A stretch of DNA of 64,000 bases. Origin: Otis tarda (taxonomy: Eukaryota > Chordata > Aves > Otidiformes > Otididae). This document shows positions 49,527 to 60,800 of the stretch, in pieces (positions within the stretch are counted from its first letter, which is position 1; every line of letters starts with the position of its first letter). The notes under the pieces were generated by a model, which worked only from the letters and a program-made list of their open reading frames with translations, made no database searches and was not told the DNA's origin. Position numbers and translations under genes: made by a program. The stretch spans positions 4,988,001 to 5,052,000 of the forward strand of contig CM048575.1 in the NCBI GenBank assembly GCA_026413225.1, read 5' to 3'.

Positions 49527-49893
49527 TCTCCAACCAGATCAGGTTGCTCAGAGCCCCGGCCAACCTGGCCTGGAATGTTTCCAGGGATGGGGCATCCACC
49601 ACCTCTCTGGGCAACCTGGGCCAGTGCTTCACCACCCTCAGTGTAAAACATTTCTTCCTTATATCCAGTCTGAATCTACCCCCCCTCTATTTTAAAACCA
49701 TTACCCCTCGTCCTGTCACACCAGGCCCTGCTGAAGAGTCTCTCCCCACCTTTCCTGCAGCCCCCTTTGGGCACTGGAAGGCTGCTCTGAGGTCTCCCCG
49801 GAGCCTCCTCTTCTCCAGGCTGAACAGCCCCAGCTCTCTCAGCCTGGCCTCACAGCAGAGCTGCTCCAGCCCTCTCAGCATCAAATCTTTATG
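49527..49893 (-). mobile_element. CR1 LINE fragment lacking its 3' tail
   Basis: An antisense CR1 of about 367 bases with clear CR1 order: CTCCAACCAGATCAGGTTGC, GGGATGGGGCATCCACCAC, ATTTTAAAACCATTACCCC, GGTCTCCCCGGAGCCTCC and CTGCTCCAGCCCTCTCAG. Unlike the other copies it begins abruptly at TCTCCAACCAG. The last ~90 bases, including the tail octamers and the GGTTGGAAGGGACC segment, are missing. A later deletion or an assembly join probably removed them. Confidence 0.95.
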
Positions 49894-51547
49894 TGAGCTG
49901 GAAACAAAATGCAGAATGCAGCTCATCTGAGTAGAGTCTCTCTCTTGACCCATAATATGCACTTCTCTTTCTGATGGAAGGAGTTTTCCCAAGAATAAGA
50001 CTTTCCCAGCGGAGGTGTAGGGCTCGCATTGTTCAGTTCTGCCAAGAAGTCACATGAGGGTCTGAGTTACGAAAACGTAAGAAAACCAGAACTAATCACG
50101 TCCCATTTTCTCGCCTACCACAGAAGCTGAGCTAAGGGTTTAGGGTGTATGAACAGGCATCAGAAGAGCATCCAACTTTCCCTCTCAAAACAGACTTTCA
50201 GGAGCACTGCAGTTGTCATCTCCGTTCCTGTCATTTGGCTAGATCTTTACCAGTTCCAGCAACAGGAAAATCTAAGACCGCTAGTATTTTTTTTTTTACG
50301 TGACTCGAAGTCCTGTGTGATGGGCTCCATAAAAAAACAAAAAGAGGCTTTTTTGCCATCACAGCTGTAATGCAATTTAATATGCTGTCCTTAAGATTGC
50401 TACACACACTGTGATTTCTCACATACAGCTGTCAGCAATAACCTTTTGTGGCAGCAGAGAGAAAAAATCCCCGAAATACAGATTTGTCTAACGCATACTT
50501 GTGCACCTTAAATCCTGCCTAACCGCAGACAGCTGCGTTCCTGTGCTCTCCGGTGAAGCGGAGGGTTGTGCTTTTTGCGGGGAAGCGGAGCAGAAGCAGC
50601 TGGCAGAGCCCGTGCGAGTCGGATCGCAGAGGAACGCGGTCCAGCCGCAGTTCTGCTCACCTGGTGCTTGCGAGGACTTGGCACCCTCTGCAGTCCTGCG
50701 TATGCACGAGAACAGAAAATACTCCGTGTTCTTAGCGCTGCTTTGATTCTGAACGCAAATAGCCGCTTAACCTAATGAGAAGTCAGAGGAAAAAGCCCTA
50801 CAAAGATGGTACAAGTCGAGAACAGGTGAGGGCTGCGGGACTCCTGGATTTCAATCGCCCAGCAGCGTGTTTCACCTCCTGCCGCCTCTCCCGCTGTCAC
50901 AGACCCGTTTAGATTTTGTGCCTCAACATGAGATGCCCCACTGCCAGCAGAAACTTCTACTGATCCTCACGTGCTGCTCTGGAAACAAGCTCTGAAGAAT
51001 ATGGAAGATTTTGCAACATATTCCTATAAATAAGAATGTGTTTCTCAGCAGGAATTTATATTCAGATACTCCTCCACACGTTAGCATTGCGGGGTTTTTT
51101 CTCTTCTGGATATGCGTGACCCTCATTCACATCCTTTTAGCTTCTTCAGATACCTCTTTGCCTTGTGGACTCTGGAAAGCAGTAGTATCGCCAGTGGGAT
51201 TTTAGTTTATGGATTTGTGTGGAGATTCCTCCTAGTTTCCTTCCACTTAGGAAGTTGTGACGAGTCCTTTCCATCCTGTAATTAATACATTGGCTGAGCA
51301 GGAAGATGGAAATACTGCAATGAGAGCTCCAGGTAGCAAGCCGCTCACCGTAACGTCCACAGTTACACACTGAGCAACGCTACGATGGTTTGTAGCTGTG
51401 GAAGCCTTTTTGGATGATCCAGATTTTAAAGCGCCATCCGTTGACAACCGGCTTCGTTCGTGAGGAAACTGCCCCTTGAGCAAGGAGCAGCATAGTGTCA
51501 CATATTGGTCCATCCCTCTTTCTGGAACGTCTGCGTTCAACCGCCAC
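49894..51547. other. Non-coding stretch, no gene seen
   Basis: Unique sequence with a T run near 50287-50297 and a somewhat CpG-rich part at 50520-50720. Three overlapping plus-strand frames open there (60 to 81 codons), again reflecting composition. No recognisable domain. Confidence 0.5.
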
Positions 51548-51665
51548 GGAATCACGGAAAAACAGGTTAATTCAGCTTGGAAAGGACCTCTAGGTGCATT
51601 TGGTTTAACGCCCCACTCAGAGCAGACCGACTCTGAAGTTCTACCAGGTTGCCTGAGGTTACACT
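51548..51665 (-). mobile_element. CR1 LINE tail, divergent subfamily
   Basis: An antisense CR1 tail from a different, older subfamily: GGAATCACGGAAAAACAGG, then CTTGGAAAGGACCTCTAGG, CTCAGAGCAGACCGACTCTG and ACCAGGTTGCCTGAGGTT. The base substitutions are consistent with age. The far edge is uncertain. Confidence 0.8.
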
Positions 51666-51964
51666 GCAAGATGCCAGGGGAACATAACTGACCCGTGATT
51701 TTGACGCAAAGGCCAGACTTAGAACTGTGAGAAGATGAACTTCTGAAGCGCTGTAGCCCAAGGTAGATAGTGCTCATCCTGGATAACAATCTCCCAGTCT
51801 TTCTCATGGTGTATTAGTGGGATTAGCTGTCTAGTTTGCCAAGTTTTATGTAAGAGGAAGATTTCTCGCTAAGATAAGATCAGCTACAGAGAGACTGACT
51901 TGACAGAACTGAGTCTCAGTTCTTTTTGTGCTTTGGCTGATATCACGCAGGTCACCTAAACGGT
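51666..51964. other. Non-coding spacer between CR1 and LTR
   Basis: Unique sequence of about 300 bases. A minus-strand open frame of 186 codons (51247-51807), the longest in the window, runs from here through the antisense CR1 and shows no domain. Confidence 0.5.
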
Positions 51965-52431
51965 TGTGCTGGTTCCAGCTAGGGACAGAGTTAACTTTCA
52001 CCTGAGCTGGGAGCGGAGCTGGAGCTGGTGGCCCCTCTGGCTGGGACACAGCTGGGACAGGTTACTCATTACCCCACAGCTGGGACAGGTTACCCAAACT
52101 GGCCCAGGGCTGGTCCCTCCCAGGGGACACCCTGCTCAGGGTATAAGGGAGGAGGGTGCTGGGGGGCAGGTTTTGGTACTCAGCAGGGAGCTGGGCAGCA
52201 GGACCCGCTGCGAGCTATGGTACTGTAACTTATATGCTTCAATATTTTCTGGGTTTGGTTTGTTTGTTTTCCATCTCTGTTTTCTTTTCTGCTGTTGCTC
52301 TCTTAAATGCTCTTTATCTGAATCCATGAGTTTTGCCTTCTTTCCTTTCCCAGTTTTCGTCCCCATCCCGCTGAAGGGTGGGGGCAGAGCCTGCCTAGCT
52401 TGGTCCTGAGCGGGGCTGAGCTCCGGCGCCA
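51965..52431 (+). mobile_element. Avian endogenous retrovirus LTR, sense strand
   Basis: The start TGTGCTGGTTCCAGCTAGGG and AGAGTTAACTTTC matches the 5' end of the two antisense LTRs in this window. A TATAAG box lies at 52142, after a pair of direct repeats of CACAGCTGGGACAGGTTAC (52047-52065 and 52075-52093), which is the layout of a U3 enhancer plus promoter. The 3' edge is taken at about 52431, where GGGGCTGAGCTCCGGCGCCA aligns loosely with the expected GGGGCTAAACCACGACA end. No target duplication is visible, so this edge is uncertain. Confidence 0.8.
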
Positions 52432-54369
52432 GCGCTGTCCTGCTGAACTTCTGAAACTCAGACACCTTCCTGAGCCTCTGCTGTCCTCGCCTGCCAGTTT
52501 GGTCCATTTTTATTCCCTCCATCCTGGCTCCAGCACTCTCTTAAGCTTTTTGGTTTGGTTTTTTTTTTTTTTATGCTTCCCTTTTATGAATGCTGTGCTG
52601 AAGCAATATACGGCCAGCGAGCACGCAGCTCTTGCAGACCATAATGTTCTTTATTTTCTCAGCGTGGCTCATTTAGAGGCAGGTTAAGGAAACACTTACC
52701 TGCAGGTTGCTCGTGAAAGGAGGTGGCTTTGGGTAGCTTCTTTATATTCAGTTTATCTTGACTTTTACACGAAGTGCAAACGTACGTTGATAATACATGG
52801 AAATGGTCAAAAGGAGAAATTAAAACCGCTCGCATGTGCTTCTTGAAATGTGTTTCTGTTCTGAAAAGTAATTATGTGCATCTGACCTGGCCTCGCTTAG
52901 CTCGTCGTCCCCCTGAGCGCCAGGTCCCCGACGTTAGCGGAGGGTTACTGTTGTCGGAACAGTCTTCGTGGCTGCTCTCTGGGAGACTGAATTAGATTTG
53001 GGATTTTATCCAACATCAGTAGAGATTTTTTGTTAATTCCCTGTAAATTCTAATTGCAGGAATACCTCAAGCGCTCCCGTGCCTTCAGGATATGGATGAC
53101 AGCAGGGCACACGTGTGACTGAGAGCCTGATGAGCACGTGAGATGACACGGATGTGTAAGTTTCCCAAAAGCAGAACTGGGAGGATTTTTGACGTTGGTG
53201 AAGATGGATGGGGAATGCTTTGGCACCTGTAACAGGTAGGAATGCCGTGTCATTTCTTTCGTGTCTGGATGCATGTTGCACGCGCATACACCTCTGAATT
53301 TTTTTCCTATCTTGTGAAGAATCCCAGGGACATGCATTTGGCCACATCTGTTATTTATTTTTAAAACTTGGGTATGAGTTTGTGCAAATTTAGGCTTACA
53401 AAGATCAGATTTGTCTTTTTTAAAAAATAGAGGTTATTAGAGGAACTTCCTTTTCCCCTTGAAAGCTGCCATCCGCTACCCTAGAATGGCTCTTGGCTTG
53501 GAAATGTCTGACTTGAATTGTTAATCGGTGTTGGGTTTGCGCATGAAAAGCTGATATTCTCTACCTCTCTGAAAGGAGAGAGGCTGATGACCATTTTAGA
53601 ACCAGTCCATTTCCAGTCTACTCTCTATTCCTACCACTGATGCTCCTGCCTTGCATGTGAAATGAACCAGCTGTTACAAGATTTTTTTTTTTTTTTTTTT
53701 TTTGGTGATTGCAAAAGATTGTGGATATTCCAATTTGTGTCGGCTTTGCTTCATTTCAGCGTCCTTCACTTGCCTAGAGAAGCTGAACTGTGTGAATTTA
53801 GAAGCACCGTGATACCAGTAATCCCTCCCTGTATACAATATATGCTCCTTTTTTTTCACTGAACCAGAAATACATCAGTAAAAACCCAGAATTTTTTTTT
53901 TTTTTTTTAGAATAACATGCAGCTAAGGGGATTTTATTACATAACAAATAGTAAATGTGATCAGTGCTTGGATTGTAACGCAGGTGTGTTTCCACAGAAT
54001 GTGAAGTGATAAAAAGAACTTAGTAAGTGGGTAGTATTGGAGTGTGGTGTGCTGGGCACTATGCTGCAGGATTTATTAATAATAATATCTGTTAAAAAAT
54101 ACATTTATTGTTAGTGTTTCTCCACCCATAGTTTCAAATCTTTCCATGGAAATCTTGCTGTAGAAATAAACCTGTTTAAAATAATTTATTTCTGTGGCAC
54201 AGCATGCCTTGAAATTTAACCAAAAGTCAATGTGATAAAAAAAAAAAAAAATCAGTTCAGTGAACACGTTTCTTTGCCTTAAACTGAAATGTGCATTCTG
54301 AAAGAGCATGGCTTGTGAATCGGAGATCCGTGGAAGGAACAGACCTGCTAAAAGAATAACATTTTGGTG
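52432..54369. other. Non-coding stretch, no gene seen
   Basis: Homopolymer-rich: a T run near 52559-52573, T22 at 53682-53703 and T17 at 53892-53908. No retroviral internal region is recognised after the LTR. Open frames up to 104 codons have no recognisable domain. Confidence 0.5.
53682..53703. repeat. T22 homopolymer
   Basis: Twenty-two consecutive T. It is not preceded by CR1 or pseudogene sequence, so it is a plain homopolymer; its length is uncertain in any assembly. Confidence 0.9.
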
Positions 54370-54660
54370 CAACAAGCTTATTTGCTTAACAGCTTTCTAC
54401 TGCAATTAACATATGCAGCAAATGTGTTTATTTAACGTGACAGTCTGCTCAAATAACCCTCTTCCAAGAGTGGGATTATGTAATCTGGAAATAGCAGAGT
54501 TACGCTGAGATTAAAATTATTGAACGTCTTGTTGATCCAAAATGCCAGCGGCGCTGCCTCCTCCTTTCCTCTGTGCTTCGCGCTGACTTGTAAATGATCT
54601 GCCGGGGCTCTGGCGTGCTTAAATTAACGAACTGTCCGAGAGCGCCGTCCGGCATAGGGC
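54370..54660. promoter_or_regulatory. Candidate conserved non-coding element
   Basis: Repeat-free, no open frame. It includes CTGCAATTAACATATGCAGC near 54400, TTTATTTAACGTGACAGTCT near 54428 (a MEIS-like TGACAG follows a HOX-like TTTAT), and GATTAAAATTATTG near 54509. It ends in a more GC-rich part. Enhancer-like by composition; conservation is untested. Confidence 0.37.
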
Positions 54661-56560
54661 TGCCGTGTGGAACAAAAGAAAGAGAAACTGAAAGGAATCC
54701 TGAGGAAGAGAGATGATGCAGCAGCGTTCCTGGAAGTCTTTGACCTCATCCGGAGTTGCTTCAGAGGGAGGCGTTGAAAATCATCCATGTGGTCCTCAGG
54801 AAGGCAGGATATGATAGGCTAAAATGTTGCCCAAGGGGCTGAGCCTAGCCGAATTGAAAATTTAACATGGGTAGTTAAATTAACAAAGGTAGAAAATTTA
54901 ACATGGGTAGTTGTTGATGAATTAGGGGACTGTGAGGCCAAACTCTTGTTATCCTCCGAGTAGATTATAAGATTTTTAGAGTATGAGAAACTTCCTGACC
55001 GTTTTTTTTCTTAGCCCCACTAGGAACACAGGGCAATAATTCAGCTGAAAGTTAGACTCAGGAGTAAAATACTGGGGAATTGAAAAGGCCTGTTTTGTAT
55101 TGGAGAACAAGACTCGGGAGTCTGTGTAGCAGAGGGAGAGGTGTGTGTGAAGGAGCCTGTACCGTTGATCGCTGATAGACGAAGCTGGGCAGATGTCTAG
55201 GCAGGTTGCGCGTGCATGTACAGAGGGCTAGTTCCCCTCCTGCGTCCTTGGTCCTGTTGGAAAACTTGAGAAAAGAGCTAGGTCAGGGGGCTCCAGACCA
55301 TAAGCCAAGGCAGGAGCTGTAGTAACCTCAAAGATTTTCTGCATGTTGGACTGTTACTACCTTGTGCTGGTTAGTTTAGTGTCATTCCTCTTCCTCCTTC
55401 CCTTGCGTGTCTCTTCACCTCGGTTCCATTTCGCTTGTGCACCTCTTACCCTTTTTCTTGATCGTCCTCTCCTGCCCTTCCTATTTATTCATGTTGCATT
55501 GAATTTTCTTCTTTACTTAAACCATGGCAATGTTATGCTGTTTGTTTCCATCAGCTTGTCTGTTCTGCTGGGCTATTTTACCCCTTTTCCCAGCTATAGA
55601 AATTATTTTATCTAATCAGGTGGTGCTCTCTGCTCCGTTTGTCCAGTGCTTGGCACGGTGTGCCTCTGTGCTGTTACCTCTTAGGATCTGTGCCTGCAAA
55701 AGTTAAAATTTCTTAACAGTAGTCATGCTTGAGGATGCCTACGTAGGATTTTCTACAGCCCACTGCAAAGTACCCTGACCACAGCCTGTCTGCTCGGGAG
55801 CACGCTGCATAAGCACTTGTAAATTTGTAAGGAACCAGATCCTTTCTCTTCTTATCTGGGAAAAAAAAAAAAATCCTTTTCTTTGGTTAGCACTTTGCTG
55901 GCAGAAGCTCTGTTTTAAACAGGTTCCATGAAACATCTCAAGACCACAGGTCTGTCCCTCTGTTTTTTTTTTCTGAGAGTCTGGGAAACTCCTCAAGATG
56001 TCCCCAACCCTGGAAGACCTCCAGGTGTTCGTGAGAGAGTATAATGAGGCTTTAACTCTGAGACATTGCACTTTCAAATGCGGAGGGGGCTGTTTCCGTT
56101 CTTGCCAGAGGATTTGGCCGTCACTGCGTCTTGTTTCAATTTGAGGGTGCAAAGCCTTCCTCCAGCGTGGTCTTTGTAACGCAGGACATGCAGTTGGGTA
56201 TTGGGCAACATGGAAAAAGCTTTTGCTTGTGGCTAGAGGACAGAGAGCAACCAAAGACTTCATTTTTTGGTCCCGTTCTCTCCACGTTTTAAAAATGACT
56301 GAGTTGCTAAGTGCTGAGGCCCAGAGAACGCCAGGTCACCTCTAAGGGAGCAACGTTGCCTCTTCTCCGTGCTGAACTCGCAGACTCTTCAGGCTGCAGC
56401 ACCCGCATTTCCCTCAGGTGTGCTGAACGTTTCAGGTGATGATTGACCGCTCTGCCTGATATTTGTATGATTATTAGTCTCTTCTCTGCGTGCTATTCAG
56501 CGGGCAGCACCGCTCGTAAAAAGCAGATAGGAGCGAGCCGGGCTGCTGCCTCTGGTGAGT
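54661..56560. other. Non-coding stretch with a short direct repeat
   Basis: A 21-base exact direct repeat (GAAAATTTAACATGGG...TT) occurs at 54856-54876 and 54892-54912. The minus-strand open frame of 174 codons at 55739-56263 includes runs of F and K produced by homopolymers at 55859-55873 and 55963-55973, and shows no domain. Confidence 0.5.
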
Positions 56561-56770
56561 AGGAGAGAGGATGGGCTGATTGATGACCCTTGGCTGTTTT
56601 CTGATGTTGCAGTTGTTTTTTATGATGTCATTAGGAGGCTATAGTCACATTAAGGAATCCCTCATGACATCATAAAGGACTTGATATTTCGCTAATGTTA
56701 TTTCAGCAGAGTGGAGCTCTGGCATTTTATAGTCTTTGCTTTCCCCACAGAATTAGGAGTTGTCTAACTA
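56561..56770. promoter_or_regulatory. Candidate regulatory block with inverted CRE/ATF-like sites
   Basis: A 17-base inverted repeat, 16 of 17 matching, has arms at 56619-56635 and 56660-56676 with a 24-base spacer. Each arm contains the CRE-like octamer TGATGTCA / TGACATCA. The canonical CRE is TGACGTCA; the C-to-T or G-to-A change is what CpG decay would give. The block is repeat-free and has no open frame. It could act as a paired bZIP (CREB/ATF/AP-1 family) binding module or fold as a hairpin. Confidence 0.45.
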
Positions 56771-57703
56771 AACCTGGAAGAAATGCAAAAATAGTCAAAT
56801 GCTGACTTCAAAAGTTATGACTGAAGAATGCTAATATATTTGGCTCTTTCGGAGCACACAGCACCTTTAGGTGGAATACATGATGTGTTTATAAAAGATG
56901 CCATCGGTGAATACATATGCCTGATTCTTCCCTTGCGTGAGGATGCTTTCCACTGGTTTTGGTGCACTGACGCACACACAAAAAAAAATTCTGGACATAT
57001 TTTAGAGTAGCATGAGAGATAAATGGGCCATAGGACCATGGCACCATGTGGGCTTTGGCGTAAGAAGACAGAGTTGTGGTGTAAAGGTGAGGTCAGGAAA
57101 CCACTGTCAGTGGAGCCAGAAGCTATCGTTCCCTAACGTAACCCTAACAGCTAAGCCCTGTCCTGAGAAGAGACGCTGTTTTGAAGAGCTTGGCATAGGT
57201 GGAGGAAGCACTGCGGGTGCTGTTGCCAGCTGTAGGTTAGAGGGGTGTGTGAGGGTGAGGTTGGGCAGCCTTAGTGTCACCGTGCAGCGCGAGAGCCCAG
57301 CACCTCCGTGGCAGAAACGCAGATGTTTCCCCGGGTGACATTGCTGTTAGCTAGGGGTGGGAGACTGGGGAGGGAAGGAGGAGGAGGTCTGCGTACCAGG
57401 GGAGAAATCGTGTTACAGTTTGCTTTACCAAATAGTACTGAGGGATCCCTCTCCATGGCTTGATGCTGGTCTCTCCTGCCTTCCTTTTCTAATAGAGTAG
57501 AAATACTCAGAATGCACCTCAATCTGTCCCTTTTTCACTGAGGAAATACAGCTCTGCTTTTACACGTGTTCTCCGAGGGTTCCCAAAGCAAAGGAACTTA
57601 TTTTTAAGCTACACTTTTATGAGTTTTGCTCTCTTCTCTCTGGTTACCCCAATATGTATGTACTAAACAGCAGTAATAGTATTTATTGCATTGTTTTAAG
57701 ATT
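56771..57703. other. Non-coding stretch, no gene seen
   Basis: Unique sequence with an A run near 56981-56989. The open frames at 57012-57338 (108 codons, plus) and 57277-57522 (81 codons, minus) have no recognisable domain. Confidence 0.5.
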
Positions 57704-57868
57704 AAGAGAGGCGGTGGATGCCCCATCCCTGGAAACATTCCAGGCCAGGTTGGCCGGGGCTCTGAGCAACCTGATCTGGTTGGAGATGTCCCTGCTCCTT
57801 GCAGGGGGGTTGGACTGGGTGGGCTTTAAAGGTCCCTTCCCACCCAAACCCTTCTGTGATTCTATGAT
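57704..57868 (+). mobile_element. CR1 LINE, 3' end fragment
   Basis: A sense CR1 tail of about 165 bases. It runs from AGAGAGGCGGTGGATGCCC through GGAGATGTCCCTGCTCC and GGTCCCTTCCCACCCAAACC, and ends in TTCTGTGATTCTATGATTT. It differs from the 31848-32059 copy by only a few substitutions and a 5-base difference (GGTTG) near the GGACTGGG segment. Confidence 0.96.
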
Positions 57869-60800
57869 TTTTCCGTTGCTTCTTATCTGTGACGTTGGAA
57901 TAGTACCTGGGAAGCCAGCCCAGTGCCAGAGCACCTGAAGCCCCACCAAATGGCGATGGGAATTGGACCTTTGCCTTGCACAGATGCTTTCAAAAACCCT
58001 TGCTGTTGACTGCAAAATCCCTCGAAACAGGCTTTAGACTGCTAACTGTTCTAAAAGCCATTGAATTTTTTAGCCGTAATGACAGGCAGAAAACTCCAGG
58101 ATCTGAAAGCCTGCCATATGGATGTTAATCGGAAATGAACACTGTCAGGTTTCACATGGCGAACTACACAAAATAAAAAACTCCCTCTGAGACCCCAGCT
58201 GGGTTTGCTGTGGAATCCTTTTGGCCAGAATCCATCTGCATACTGAAAATTCAGTAAATTAGAATGATGGACTTTCTTTCCTCCAGAGAAGCTACTGCAA
58301 GTATGAGTATGTAACACCTCAATTATTTTACAACTCCCAAACCAGCTGATTGAACTGTTTGATATGACACACAGGCATTTTCTGAAATACAAGCCAAAAA
58401 GTGAAAATAAATAAAATCAGGGTAAAAGTTAGTCTGCTAAGAAGAGGCTATAGCATTCACAGAGACTGGGGAGCTCGGGGTCCGGGACGCGCTGTCAGAT
58501 GCTGAGTGAGAACGGTCCGTGGTGGCTTTCGGTGGTTTTTTTTGGTGAGTCAGGTGGGAAGCAGATAGATGTGGGGCTTTTCTTGATTTTTCAGCAGAAG
58601 GAAAATATAAACGTACCTCTCATTAGAGGAAACATAGGAGAAGGCAGAAAGGACATTCCTTCATCTGGAAGCTTAGGCCTCTGTTGCTTTTTCAAGGCAA
58701 TGAAGTGAACGTTGTTCCTTATGCTGAAAATGGAGAAAAGCCTTGGTTTTCTTGATTCCGGAACGTATCTTTAGGAATGCTCAGTGCTGCTGTTCTGCGA
58801 TGATAAAACTGCCTAAATTAATTTCTATCTAGGGCTAGTCATCTTACCTATGTTTTACACTCTTCTCTGAAGTTTAAAGCTTTAATTATAGTTTTCTTAG
58901 CTGGCAAATTTATTAACATTTTTAAGGAATAACTAAAATTGTCATTTTCTGTGTATCTTACTGAAGCAGCATATTCCTTTTTGCCTTTTATTCCAAGACT
59001 TTCCTTTTCCTAGTATATGTCAGTACAGGAGGAGAATAACCAAGGTGTTTGGGATGGTGGGGGGGAGGAGGGAGAATATTAAGTGACATTAAATCAAAGA
59101 TAATTATCAGCTGTCAGTCAGGGAATGGCACAGAGCCAGAGCAGCACTCAGCAGGGGTCTGCCTGTCCAGCCTCACTGCCTTTCCCTCCAGAGCAGGCAA
59201 AAGGTGTAATATTTGTCTTTAAGGAGCATAATTTATTACCAGGTGAATCGGGAATTTTAATACAAAGCTCCATTTGGAGAATGAAAAGACCTTTCAGTAG
59301 AACAGTATTTCTGGTGGTGCATCACTTATCCTTTCCATTTCGATGCCCTGGCCTCCGCACCCGGTATTGCAGCAGTTTTGTTTATCTCCTGCTTGGAAAG
59401 AAAGATCTTTTTATAATTCTGAAGGGGTTACTGTCACTGACATTATTAATAGAGCTATGTTATTGAATTACTTTGTATACACCGTGTGTAATATTTGTCC
59501 TTTAACATGCTTGACATAATCTCAGTGAGAGACCCTGTTTCGAGAGGACTTCAGAAAAAAGCAGTAAGGAGACCTTAATCTGTTCTGGACGAGAGGGAAG
59601 AGGAGTGGGAATCCTTCTTTATGTTCAGTGAGGACTAAATATGTCAGCTGGCTCTGAAACCTTTTCTCATGTTGTGACATGTTCCCAGTATTACGTTTGA
59701 CCAGTTCCTGTCAATGAACTGGTCCTTGCAGTGAAACTCTAGGATATTTTAGAACTCTGCAGTTTGTGTTGGATTTATGCAGCCAAGCAAACAGCTGAAT
59801 AAAAAGTCATTGTAAATACCAGAGGACAAAACCCCCTGTTGTTTCTACTAGTTTTAGACTACTTGAATTTGTTCCTGCGTAAGAGGCTGTTGGCAGGGTC
59901 TTTTGCAAGTGTATTTCAGAGCGGGTGCCTCATCATAAACGTTCCTTGCAGTACGAGAGGCTATGCCGCGTTTTCTTCAGGCAGCCCTGCCTGTGCCTTT
60001 GGCTCCTGTCCTTAGATCTGTAGAAGGGAGGACGGGCAGGCACGGCGTATGCGTTTCAGAAGCACACCGGTAGCTCGAGCTACCTGGAATGTTGCTGAGG
60101 AGACAGTCCTTCCTCTGTCCCGAGGCCACGTCCATCTGCCAGTGCCCTACTCGTCCCACTAACGCCGAGCCTGTGGCCCCTCGACACTCCTAACCCCCAA
60201 GGCAGCAGACTTTCATTCTTGTTGAGGGTACAGATGTGTCTGTCAGGGCCTCCCCTCTGCCCTTATTCTGACTGCCAGCTTGCGCGTGGTTTGATCTCAG
60301 CCAGCGTCGCCTCTGAACAGCACAGCCGACAACTCACAAACCTGCTCCCCAGTCTGTCCCCGGCCCCTCGCTGCGCTGACACCAAACTCGCGCTTTGCAT
60401 CACAAGTGAAAGGGCCCTGGGGAGCGACGGGCACTCCGCAGCGTGATTCGGTTTTCTTCTCTTGCGGTCGATAACTGGTTTTGCCCCCGCGTAGGCTGCG
60501 TGTGTCTTGGGCATTGCTCACCACCCCTGCTGCTCTGTTCTTGGTTGCAGCCGGTGCCCTCCGTGTGAGATCACAGTCAGCCGCTGCGACACTGCAGGTA
60601 GATTGGGACTTCAGATAGCAGATGAGAAGCTATCAATCCCCTGAGGAACAAACAATTTTTACTTTTGTGCATTAACAGCACCATGTACAGTGAGGATGAA
60701 TGACAAAGGAGAGTCCTCAGAGGACGTTCTGGCACTCGACATTTCCCAGGGTCACCGGTGGCTTTGTGATTCTTTTTTTTTTTTTTCTTTTTTTTAATGT

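Noticed and set aside
51247-51807. Longest open frame in the window, 186 codons on the minus strand
   Set aside because: It runs through an antisense CR1 tail (51548-51665), has no domain or recognisable composition, and competes with other frames on both strands.
52432-53660. Possible retroviral internal region after the sense-strand LTR
   Set aside because: No primer-binding site, gag, pol or env similarity could be recognised downstream.
55739-56263. 174-codon minus-strand open frame
   Set aside because: Contains runs of phenylalanine and lysine made by homopolymers, and no domain. Chance opening is more likely.
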